DNA of 64,000 nucleotides. It comes from an uncultured candidate division WPS-2 bacterium (GTDB taxonomy: Bacteria; Vulcanimicrobiota; Vulcanimicrobiia; Vulcanimicrobiales; Vulcanimicrobiaceae). The stretch covers positions 1 through 64,000 of the forward strand of contig CALEYW010000018.1 of assembly GCA_937927945.1 (NCBI GenBank), given 5' to 3'. The translations under genes were made by a program, and so were the position numbers. This document shows, piece after piece, positions 1 through 6,877 of this stretch (within the stretch, counting starts at the first letter, position 1; the number at the start of each line of letters is the position of its first letter). The notes beneath the pieces were generated by a model. It had not been told where the DNA came from. It saw nothing but the letters and a program-made list of their open reading frames with translations, and did not search any database.

Positions 1-2
1 AG

Positions 3-49
3 GTGGGTCCGCCTTATCCCGGCGGAAGTGGGTTCACCTTATCCCGGCG
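3..49. repeat. two tandem copies of a 25-bp unit
   Basis: A unit starting GTGGGT and ending CCTTATCCCGGCG occurs at about 3-24 and again at 28-49. The period is 25 bp and the middle bases differ slightly. Read on the minus strand, the second copy supplies the TAA stop (39-41) that ends the RepA-like ATPase. More copies could lie beyond the window edge. Confidence 0.75.
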
Positions 50-650
50 TCAACAAATGCCGAATAGCCGCGACGGCCGCCCCGGTGACGTGCGCGATTT
101 CTCCGAGGGGGGTCAAGACCTTACGAACGTCCTCGGTGACGCCGCTTTTAAGACCCTGGTCGAAGTGACTGAAAAGCGCGTCGATCAAAACGAGCGCGGC
201 GTCGCAATCGCGCACCGCTTCGCCCAGCGCCCGCCCGTGGCTCGGGAGCGAAAAGCGCTCTCGGTCCTCGCCGATGGAATCGACGTGGAAGATGCGGGAC
301 GTGTCTGCCCCTGCGGCGATCAGCCTCGCCTTCAGAATCGACGTACGATCCTCGTCGGCGACAATGACGCAGTTTCGCGGCCCGTCGAAAGGACGTGTTC
401 CATCGGGCATCGGCAGACCGCGGGAGAGTCGCGCCGCAATGTCGAGAACCATCGTGGTTTTGCCGAGTCCCCCGTCGCCCTCGACGATCGTAAGTTCGGC
501 CAAGGGAAGGCGGTCGGGCATGAGCCAGCAGACGCGCGAGAGCGGGACGTCACCCCATTGCGTGAAGTTGACGCCGGGACGCCCTGGCGAACGCTCGGGC
601 GCGAAGCTCGACGCGGCGCGCTCCAAGTCGGGATCTCGTTGCGGATTCAT
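39..650 (-). CDS. RepA-like AAA ATPase of the integrated element, C-terminally truncated
   Basis: The protein is 203 residues when started at the ATG at 650, which overlaps the upstream stop as ATGA. It resembles the hexameric-helicase-like RepA/AAA_25 ATPases of plasmids and satellites. Walker A is GDGGLGKTT (58-66), Walker B lies around ALVLID (152-157), and there is an IRH near residue 198 where the family normally has a strand ending in a conserved His. Family members usually continue well past this point. Here the frame stops five residues after that His, inside the 25-bp repeat. It probably served replication or maintenance of the element. As it stands it looks truncated, and activity is doubtful. 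Confidence 0.7.
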   Translation of the reverse strand: MNPQRDPDLERAASSFAPERSPGRPGVNFTQWGDVPLSRVCWLMPDRLPLAELTIVEGDGGLGKTTMVLDIAARLSRGLPMPDGTRPFDGPRNCVIVADEDRTSILKARLIAAGADTSRIFHVDSIGEDRERFSLPSHGRALGEAVRDCDAALVLIDALFSHFDQGLKSGVTEDVRKVLTPLGEIAHVTGAAVAAIRHLLTPG

Positions 651-1558
651 CGGGTGCCGTCCAGACCGAGGCGAAGGCGAGTGAGCGCGGCACGGTTCAC
701 GGCTTGTTCGGCCGCGAATGGGTGCGCCGAACCGCGCTGATGGAATAGGCCGCAGCCGTCGCAGTACGACCGCGAGACGAGCCCGCGTTCGATGCGGCGG
801 GGATGCAACAACGACACCGCGACCGACTCCGCGCGATCGTAGTCGGCGCGCTGCGGGCCGTGCGGATCGGCGTCGAGGTGCGCCCACATGCCGGCCGCGT
901 CGGGCCAGCGTTTAACGGCGTCGGCTTTGGCCCGGTGCCAACGCTGAAGCGCAGCGATCTCCACGGCTCGCGCATGGAGCAGCGGCCACAGCGGGTCCAC
1001 GACGTGCGGAAGCGGGATCTCCCACGGTTCGAGCGCGAGCGGTTTCGGCTCTGGTTCGTCAACGATTCGTGCAACGTGTCGACGCGCGGCTTCGAGGTCA
1101 CCCGTGAGGAGCGGGACGCCTGCGTATCCGCGTTGCTGTTCGAGTTCGTCTCGACGCCGGTCAAGCGCGCTATGCAGGAGCGTGTCCCGCGTGCCTTTTG
1201 GGTCGCGAGCGTAGCGACGTCGCATTGCTTTTCGATCGTCCTCACGCCGACGCAATTCCGCCGGGTTCGAAGGAACGAACAAGTCGCGCAGAGTCAGTCC
1301 GAGCGCAGCGACGATCTCCTCCGTGTTGCATCCGGTGAAGCAGTGAACAATGACATTCCCCGCGCTCGTCTCCGCCACCGATAGGCTTCCGCTGCGCCCA
1401 CCGTGGCAAGTCCCGGAGGCTAGGACGGCGCGCGTCTGCCCTTGGCGCGGCGTCATCGGTCGAACGCGCTCAAGCGTGGCCGTGAGCCGGTCGAACGGCG
1501 CGGTAGTCGATGTAGCGTGCGCGTGCGTCGTCATCGCGCGCACCGCACGGCCGGTCAT
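647..1558 (-). CDS. CHC2-type zinc-finger protein, primase-like N-terminus
   Basis: 303 residues. The start is fixed by an ATGA overlap with the upstream AlpA-like gene. The N-terminal part carries a primase-like zinc site, C51-H52 and H72-C73-x3-C77, followed by EEIVAALGLTLRDLF, a pattern common to CHC2-finger proteins of plasmids and phage satellites. The remaining 200 residues are charged, rich in Arg and Ala, and I do not recognise them. I see no complete primase catalytic (TOPRIM) domain. The gene sits in the replication module directly before the RepA-like ATPase and is translationally coupled to it. It probably helps start element replication (inference). Confidence 0.6.
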   Translation of the reverse strand: MTGRAVRAMTTHAHATSTTAPFDRLTATLERVRPMTPRQGQTRAVLASGTCHGGRSGSLSVAETSAGNVIVHCFTGCNTEEIVAALGLTLRDLFVPSNPAELRRREDDRKAMRRRYARDPKGTRDTLLHSALDRRRDELEQQRGYAGVPLLTGDLEAARRHVARIVDEPEPKPLALEPWEIPLPHVVDPLWPLLHARAVEIAALQRWHRAKADAVKRWPDAAGMWAHLDADPHGPQRADYDRAESVAVSLLHPRRIERGLVSRSYCDGCGLFHQRGSAHPFAAEQAVNRAALTRLRLGLDGTR

Positions 1559-1791
1559 CCCGGCGGCCCGCTGTGCGTTTGGCGGCTCGACCGCTCAATA
1601 TCCGAGAGCGCGTCGACGTGGACAAACCATCTACGCCGCGAGACGGCCAAGAACCGGACTCTGCCCTCCCGGCACAACTGATACATGCGGTCGCGCCCGA
1701 TTAGGCCACTGCGGACGGCGGCATGATCGTCCACGCGCACCCAGCACGACGCGGCGGTGTCTTCGCGCGCTTCCAAGTCGCGCTTAGTCAT
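1555..1791 (-). CDS. AlpA/excisionase-like small DNA-binding protein
   Basis: 78 residues, with ATGA overlaps at both ends (1788-1791 and 1555-1558). The middle reads as a MerR/excisionase-type helix-turn-helix: a first helix around VDDHAAVRSG, a second around DRMYQLCREGRV, then a short beta turn with WFVHVDAL. Such proteins act as excisionases or as activators of element genes. Its place between the repressor and the replication genes fits that role. Which of the two it is cannot be told from sequence. Confidence 0.6.
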   Translation of the reverse strand: MTKRDLEAREDTAASCWVRVDDHAAVRSGLIGRDRMYQLCREGRVRFLAVSRRRWFVHVDALSDIERSSRQTHSGPPG

Positions 1792-2027
1792 GGCGCAGGC
1801 TCGCGAAGCGCCGGCAAGTTACGAACGCTCGCGCACTTGAGCAGCGCTGAGATAGGCTCGCCAAAGGCGGCCTCGAACCGCTCCGCGACCGCCGTCGAAG
1901 GGACCGCACCTCGTTCGATCGTGCGGTAGTACGCCGGGCTGATTCCGACGATCGCGGCGGCCTGGTCGTGACTCAGGCCTCGTATCAGCCGCCACGCGCG
2001 GAGCCGTGTAGAATCAGTGTCGCTCAC
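1788..2027 (-). CDS. XRE-family repressor of the integrated element
   Basis: 79 residues from a GTG start at 2027, chosen because AGGGGG lies 6 nt upstream. Longer upstream starts have no ribosome site. The sequence is a Cro/CI-type helix-turn-helix: LRAWRLIRGLSHDQAAAIVG, then ISPAYYRTIERG as recognition helix, and a short tail. It is the first gene of the four-gene leftward operon and faces an unknown rightward gene across about 46 bp. It probably controls both directions, using the inverted repeat at 2054-2071. Confidence 0.7.
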   Translation of the reverse strand: MSDTDSTRLRAWRLIRGLSHDQAAAIVGISPAYYRTIERGAVPSTAVAERFEAAFGEPISALLKCASVRNLPALREPAP

Positions 2028-2053
2028 AATAAACCCCCTAGCGGATCTGACAC

Positions 2054-2071
2054 GGATACCGTACAATATCC
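2054..2071. promoter_or_regulatory. candidate repressor operator over a -10 box
   Basis: GGATACCGTACAATATCC has inverted arms GGATA and TATCC around 8 bp. It lies between the XRE gene and the divergent gene. The hexamer TACAAT (2062-2067) inside it fits a -10 box for the rightward gene, whose ATG at 2074 begins only 6 nt after the hexamer. I see no good -35. A repressor bound here would block rightward transcription. Confidence 0.4.
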
Positions 2072-2073
2072 CT

Positions 2074-3024
2074 ATGCGGGAGAATCAAGCCGATGCAATA
2101 CCCCCTAGTGGGAGCTTCGCGACGTGGCTCGACTCGGCGCTCGTGGACCTCGAGAGCCGCGGGGTCGCGCCATACCGGCTTGCGCGCGTGCTTGCGGAGC
2201 TTTCCGCGCGCGAAGGCGGCGGCGGGGACAATAGGCGGAGCGCGCACCGCAATCGGCCGACAGCAAACGGCTATCTGGCGTCGTTCAACAGCCTGCCGAA
2301 GCGCGATCTGCGGGAATACCGAAGCGGCAAGCGGCATCCAGGCCCAGCGGTGAGCTTTCGAATGGGAGAGGCCTTAGCCGAACTTGGTGTCGCCGGCGCT
2401 TGTGGCCCATTGGCGCTCGTCGTCGCCGGGCACGGTGGCCAGTTTCTTCAGGTTCTACGTAATCTGAATGAAACGCCCGACGTCTCGAAGACTGCTCTAG
2501 GGTTGTTCGAGAACGTCCCACTGATCGCCGCAGACCAAGGTGGCCTCATTTCGCGTCTCGAGCATGCGCGCGATCCGCGCCTTTCCGATAGGCTTCGCGC
2601 TGCATTGCAGGAGATGGCTCGGGACCTCGGGGTCCCTTACGAACGCCCGACTTATTGGCAGCCGATTCTAACGCAAGCGCGCGACCGCGCTCGAAGCGCA
2701 AAGGCGCAACTCGCGGAAGTGCTTTCCGATCAGCGTTCCGTCGATGCCATGCGTCAGGCATTCTTGAAGGTCGCGACGGCGCCGCGCCGCGCGAGTACAA
2801 CGTCGGCGGTAGCGGACAGAGTTCTCGAGTCTGTCATAGCGCTCGCGCAGCACGATTGGCCCGGCGCGTATCGCCTTGCGGTACGCTGGCACCGGCTGAC
2901 GTGCCGTGAGCTGGATCCGAAGCGCTTTTACTCCTCGCCTCGCTTCCCGGAAATCGACTCATATTCAGAATTGCTCGACCTGGTTGACGTTCTCGACGTA
3001 CCGAGAGGGACTGCTAGTGCGTGA
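2074..3024 (+). CDS. unrecognised protein of the integrated element
   Basis: 316 residues from the ATG at 2074. An in-frame GTG at 2017 would lie upstream of the likely -10 box. I recognise no family. The first 60 residues contain two short amphipathic helices. A basic segment around residues 80-105 (LPKRDLREYRSGKRHPGP) resembles a DNA-contacting stretch followed by a Ser/Ala-rich helix, loosely like a degenerate helix-turn-helix. The remainder is mostly predicted helix, with no signal peptide or membrane segment. The gene is divergent from the XRE repressor, and its stop overlaps the integrase start region, so it is probably co-transcribed with the integrase. Its codon use looks less GC-rich than flanking chromosomal genes, consistent with transfer. 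Confidence 0.5.
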   Translation: MRENQADAIPPSGSFATWLDSALVDLESRGVAPYRLARVLAELSAREGGGGDNRRSAHRNRPTANGYLASFNSLPKRDLREYRSGKRHPGPAVSFRMGEALAELGVAGACGPLALVVAGHGGQFLQVLRNLNETPDVSKTALGLFENVPLIAADQGGLISRLEHARDPRLSDRLRAALQEMARDLGVPYERPTYWQPILTQARDRARSAKAQLAEVLSDQRSVDAMRQAFLKVATAPRRASTTSAVADRVLESVIALAQHDWPGAYRLAVRWHRLTCRELDPKRFYSSPRFPEIDSYSELLDLVDVLDVPRGTASA

Positions 3025-4306
3025 CCCCGCCAATTCCACCGATCCTGCTTCAAAACAGAAGCGCAAGAAAGTCCCGCAGCGCGGCAAGTTCGGCGTCTAC
3101 AAACGCGGCGGTGTATGGTTCGCGATCGTTGAGTACCCGCGCGACTCCAAGACTGGGCATCGCACGCGCAAGCGGACAGAAGGCTTCAGGACACAGGACG
3201 AAGCCGAAGCCGAGCGCGACCGCCTTCGACACGAGATCCGGTCCGGCGTCGACACCGCGCCGCAAAAGCTCACGTTCGGCGCGTTGCTCGATCGTTGGCT
3301 TGCTGGCAAGAGCACGCTATCGGCGACGACGCGCCAGCGTTATGCAGGCCTCATTGCGCGCGTAAAGCCGCACCTCGGCACGAAGTTGGTCGGCAAGATT
3401 CGGCCGGCGCACGTCGCGGAGGTCTACGCGACACTCCTCTCGCGTTGCCGTGTCTGCACCCTCGCGACTGGCGGCTCCGTGCGGAAGCACCGCTGCACGT
3501 CCGGCCTCTCGCCGACATCGGTCAACCATGTTCACGCGTTGCTCAAGGGTGTGTTCGAGTGGGCCGTTCGGATGCAAGTCCTCGCGCGGAACCCAATCGC
3601 GGCCGTCGAGCAGGACGCACCCTCGCGCGCCGCGTCCAAGGTCGACGCGTTCTCGGACTCCGAGATTGTCGCGCTACTGGCGGCGGCGCGCGAGACGCGC
3701 TGGGCACGCTGGGACACTGCCATCATGCTCGCGCTGGCGACCGGCGCACGACGTGGCGAGCTCGCGGCGCTGCGCTGGGCCGACGTTCGGCTGGAGACGG
3801 CCGAAGGCGTAGAGCGCGGAACGGTGATGATTCGCGCGTCGTTCAGCGAGACGAGCGCGGGCGTTGCGCTCAAGTCGACCAAGACGGGCCGCGAGCGCAT
3901 GGTCCCCCTGTCCTCGCTGGCGCTCGACGCTCTCGCACAGCAGCGCTTCCGGCAAGCCGAGGATGCCTTCAAGGCAGGCGACGGGTACTCGAGCCAGGGC
4001 TTCGTGTTCGCTGACGTGTTCGGCAGCGCGCTGCGTCCCAACGAGTTCACGAACGCGTTCCGCAAGATCGCGAAGAAGGCGGGCGTGAAGAAGCGGCTGC
4101 ACGACGCGCGCCACTGGACCGCCTCGCATCTGCTTGCCGCCGGGGTCGACGTGCGGACGGTCGCAACGATCCTCGGGCACTCGACGCCCCAGACCACGCT
4201 GAACGTCTACGCGCACCAACTCGCGGGGCTGAAAGAAGCCGCTATCGACAAGCTCGACGTCCGGCTCCGCGCTGCGATCGATCGCGGACGTGGCGGCGAA
4301 AAGTAG
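3017..4306 (+). CDS. tyrosine-recombinase integrase
   Basis: 429 residues from a GTG at 3017, with GAGAGGGA 6 nt upstream and overlapping the previous stop. An AP2/Arm-type N-terminal domain (about 20-75) is followed by a SAM-like core-binding domain (85-195) and a catalytic domain (205-410). The catalytic residues are visible: R245 in TGARRGEL, a Lys near 289, H362-x-x-R365, H388 in LGH and Y398. Unusually, the core-binding domain carries a zinc-finger-like insertion, C144-x2-C147-x10-H158-x-C160. The gene points at tRNA-Glu 82 bp downstream, the usual geometry when the 3' end of the tRNA is the attachment site. Confidence 0.92.
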   Translation: MRDPANSTDPASKQKRKKVPQRGKFGVYKRGGVWFAIVEYPRDSKTGHRTRKRTEGFRTQDEAEAERDRLRHEIRSGVDTAPQKLTFGALLDRWLAGKSTLSATTRQRYAGLIARVKPHLGTKLVGKIRPAHVAEVYATLLSRCRVCTLATGGSVRKHRCTSGLSPTSVNHVHALLKGVFEWAVRMQVLARNPIAAVEQDAPSRAASKVDAFSDSEIVALLAAARETRWARWDTAIMLALATGARRGELAALRWADVRLETAEGVERGTVMIRASFSETSAGVALKSTKTGRERMVPLSSLALDALAQQRFRQAEDAFKAGDGYSSQGFVFADVFGSALRPNEFTNAFRKIAKKAGVKKRLHDARHWTASHLLAAGVDVRTVATILGHSTPQTTLNVYAHQLAGLKEAAIDKLDVRLRAAIDRGRGGEK

Positions 4307-4357
4307 GGTATTTCGAGCCCAGGGTTGCGTAAGGGTTGTGTTCCTCATGCGGAGGAC

Positions 4358-4385
4358 AAAAAAAAGCCCGTGGTTACGGGCTTTT
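4358..4385 (-). terminator. intrinsic terminator of tRNA-Glu
   Basis: Read on the minus strand, a 9-bp stem AAAGCCCGT / ACGGGCTTT with loop AACC is followed by eight T residues. It lies directly after the tRNA-Glu 3' end. It also sits 52 bp after the convergent integrase stop. Confidence 0.8.
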
Positions 4386-4387
4386 CA

Positions 4388-4462
4388 TGGTAGCGCCAAC
4401 GGGAGTTGAACCCGTCTCTCCGCCTTGAAAGGGCGGCGTCCTAACCGATAGACTATGGCGCC
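4388..4462 (-). tRNA. tRNA-Glu (anticodon TTC), CCA encoded; likely attachment site
   Basis: The reverse complement folds as a full cloverleaf. The acceptor is GGCGCCA against TGGCGCT with a G1-U72 wobble. The anticodon loop is CTTTCAA (TTC), and the T-arm contains GGTTCAACTCC. The 3' CCA is encoded. The integrase sits immediately beyond the 3' end, so the 3' half is the probable integration site of the element on the left. The matching repeat would lie outside the window. Confidence 0.95.
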
Positions 4463-4515
4463 GGGGACCGGGCGAAATTGCCCGTTCGGCGCCGCCGGAC
4501 CTGCGTGGAGCGTTG

Positions 4516-5769
4516 CTAAAAGGCGCCTAATCCGTTCGGCGAACCGAGCGTCGTGTCTCCGGCAGGAATGCCGGCCACTTGGTGCAGTTTGGACGATTTC
4601 GCGTATAAACTCACCGCTCCGGTGGCCTGGGCATTGAAGTCGCCGGCTGCCGCATACAGACCCGCGACGAATGGCGCGCCTGCGCTCGTGCCGCCGAGGA
4701 CGATCCAGCCGCCCGATTGCGTGTCGTACACCGCCAGGCCGGTCGCCGCGTCGGCGACGAACGAGACGTCGGCGACACCACGATTCCCGCAGGCCGCGAT
4801 CTGCCACGTGGGCCGCGCCACGTACGCACTGCATCCGGTTCCGCTCTTGCTCAAGGCGGTTTCCGACCAGCCGCGCAGGTTCTGCGCGCGCGTGAGCGTC
4901 GTGCCCCCGACCGCGATCACGTTCGCCGACGACGCCGGAAACTCCACGCCGGGTTGATCGCCGACGCTTGCGGTGACCGCGATCCCGGGGTGCGCGTAGT
5001 GCACGTCCAGCGCCGTCGCTTCCGCCGACTCGGGAGCACCATAGCTGTTGCTGATGGCTGCCGGGTGCGTCGCGGCGATCGCGTCGACCGCTTGCGCGAG
5101 CGCGGTCAAGTCATTGGTTGCCGCTTCGACGAGCGTGATGCGGCACGTCGGGCATGCCGACGACGCCATCGCGAGATCGAGCGAGATCTCCATCGACCAG
5201 CCGGTATTGGCCTGCGGGTTTGCGCCGCGCTGCAAGCTGCCGTTGAGCTTCGAGAAGCAGCCGTTGGCCGTCGTGCACGGCGGCAGGCCGAACTGCGAAC
5301 GGTAGACCGCGAGGTCCGATTCGGCCGACGGATCGTCGAACGCATCGACGATCGCAATCGTCGGTCCGTTCGCCGTTGCTCCGCCGAAGGGAGCCTGAAG
5401 CCCGTACGCCGACCACAATTGTCGCGGCGTGTAGCCTTTCACCGACCATGGATGGGGATTGGGATTCGCTCCGGCGGCCGTGTTGCGCAGCGTGTGGCAC
5501 TGGAGCAATCCCGAGCACGCAGGAGTGAGCACGAGATTGACGACGGAGCCGACCAGACCGATCAGCCCGCCGAGCAAGCCCGGCGTCGGCGAGGGCGACG
5601 GCGTCGGCGTCGGCGAGTCGCCTGGCAGCGCGCGACTCGACGCAATGTGCCGATCGCCAACGGATCCTGAAGGGACCACAGTCCCACCGGCCGAGCACGC
5701 AGCCAATGCAGCGACGATCGCGATCGCGGTGAGCGATCGGGTCGAGACGGGAAACAGCGGTTTTCTCAC
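4516..5769 (-). CDS. secreted sedolisin-family (S53) serine-carboxyl peptidase, lipoprotein-type
   Basis: 417 residues from a GTG with AAGGA upstream. The N-terminus is a lipoprotein signal with lipobox LAAC at 22-25, then a Pro/Ser/Thr-rich linker (51-63). The catalytic domain shows Glu194 and Asp198 in WSMEISLD, Asp271 in the oxyanion-type SVGD, and the nucleophile Ser362 in GGTSAGAP. These are the four residues expected of acid-acting sedolisins. The large propeptide of classic S53 enzymes is missing, so this is a short form. It is probably anchored to the outside of a membrane. It follows the HD-GYP gene by 14 bp on the same strand and may be co-transcribed with it. Confidence 0.85.
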   Translation of the reverse strand: MRKPLFPVSTRSLTAIAIVAALAACSAGGTVVPSGSVGDRHIASSRALPGDSPTPTPSPSPTPGLLGGLIGLVGSVVNLVLTPACSGLLQCHTLRNTAAGANPNPHPWSVKGYTPRQLWSAYGLQAPFGGATANGPTIAIVDAFDDPSAESDLAVYRSQFGLPPCTTANGCFSKLNGSLQRGANPQANTGWSMEISLDLAMASSACPTCRITLVEAATNDLTALAQAVDAIAATHPAAISNSYGAPESAEATALDVHYAHPGIAVTASVGDQPGVEFPASSANVIAVGGTTLTRAQNLRGWSETALSKSGTGCSAYVARPTWQIAACGNRGVADVSFVADAATGLAVYDTQSGGWIVLGGTSAGAPFVAGLYAAAGDFNAQATGAVSLYAKSSKLHQVAGIPAGDTTLGSPNGLGAF

Positions 5770-5783
5770 AGCATTCCTTTGCG

Positions 5784-6755
5784 CTACGTGCGGTTGGTGA
5801 CGACGTCGATCATCGCGTCGACGATGATGGGGTCGAATTGCGAACCCCGATGGCGTTCGAGTTGTTCGAGCGCAACCGCGGGAGCGAGTGGAGGACGATA
5901 GGGGCGTCGCCCGATCATGGCGTTGAACGCATCGGCGACGGCGACGATGCGAGCCGAATTCGGAATCGCACCGCCGGCGAGCCGATCCGGGTATCCGTTG
6001 CCGTCAAATCGCTCGTGGTGGTTGCGGACGGCGGGCGTCAAGTGCGTGGCGAGCGGAGTCGTTGCTACGATCGCCGCACCGTCCTCGGCGTGCCGGCGCA
6101 TCACGACCATCTCGTCTTCGGCGAGCCGGCGCGGCGCGTTGAGAATCTCGCGGGGTGTCGAGATCTTGCCGATATCGTGAATCAGCCCGCATCGGGTGAC
6201 GTGAACGGCATCGTGTTTGGCGAGTGAGAGCCGACGCGCAAGCCGGGCGCACCACGCGGACACGGCGCGCGAATGCTCGGCGGTTAATGGATCGCACTGA
6301 TGCAGGCGGGTGAGCAGATCGTCCAGCACGACATCGATCTCGTCGATCACTTCGTAGGTCGCGGGCTCGCGGACCAGCCGTGGGCGGCCGGCGAGCCGTT
6401 CGACCTCGCCGCGGACGACGTCCAGCTCGGCAGCGTCGAGTCCGGTTGGGGCGATTTCGGCGAGTGCGCTGGACACGGCTTCGGCGGCGACGGTCATGAC
6501 GTGAGGAACAGGAAGAATACCGGCGTACCGGTCGCAGCTCGCGTCGACCCAGGAGAGGAGCGGCGTCCAATCGGCCGCGCCGACTGCCGTCCCAAACCGC
6601 TCGACGAAGCGCATGCCCAGAATCTCGGCGGCGACCGTACGGTCGGAAGCAGCCAGGCGCGCCAGCACAGCCGTCGTGATGTCGCGGCTGCGCTCGGTCA
6701 AAGCTGCGGCGAGACGGCCATCGCCTCGACGTGCAGATCGGCTGCTTACGTACAC
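5784..6755 (-). CDS. HD-GYP domain protein, putative c-di-GMP phosphodiesterase
   Basis: 323 residues from a GTG with GGAGAG 6 nt upstream. The N-terminal 150 residues are helical and unrecognised, with no receiver or membrane segment, so the protein should be cytosolic. The HD-GYP domain (about 150-323) shows H161, H193-D194 in LIHDIGK, HHE at 246-248, NGYP at 253-256 and D275. The GYP signature is intact, so hydrolysis of cyclic di-GMP is plausible. The sedolisin gene lies directly downstream. Cyclic-di-GMP-linked control of secreted protease output is possible but only inferred from this pairing. Confidence 0.85.
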   Translation of the reverse strand: MYVSSRSARRGDGRLAAALTERSRDITTAVLARLAASDRTVAAEILGMRFVERFGTAVGAADWTPLLSWVDASCDRYAGILPVPHVMTVAAEAVSSALAEIAPTGLDAAELDVVRGEVERLAGRPRLVREPATYEVIDEIDVVLDDLLTRLHQCDPLTAEHSRAVSAWCARLARRLSLAKHDAVHVTRCGLIHDIGKISTPREILNAPRRLAEDEMVVMRRHAEDGAAIVATTPLATHLTPAVRNHHERFDGNGYPDRLAGGAIPNSARIVAVADAFNAMIGRRPYRPPLAPAVALEQLERHRGSQFDPIIVDAMIDVVTNRT

Positions 6756-6877
6756 GGGTTCTCTCCAGCGGCTCGATATGTCTCACACCCAGCAACCGTG
6801 CCCAAGATCACACTACAGCACGAGCGTGCCGAACGCACTACTCAACTTTAGGTAAGGATAGTGAAAAGGGTGATCCT

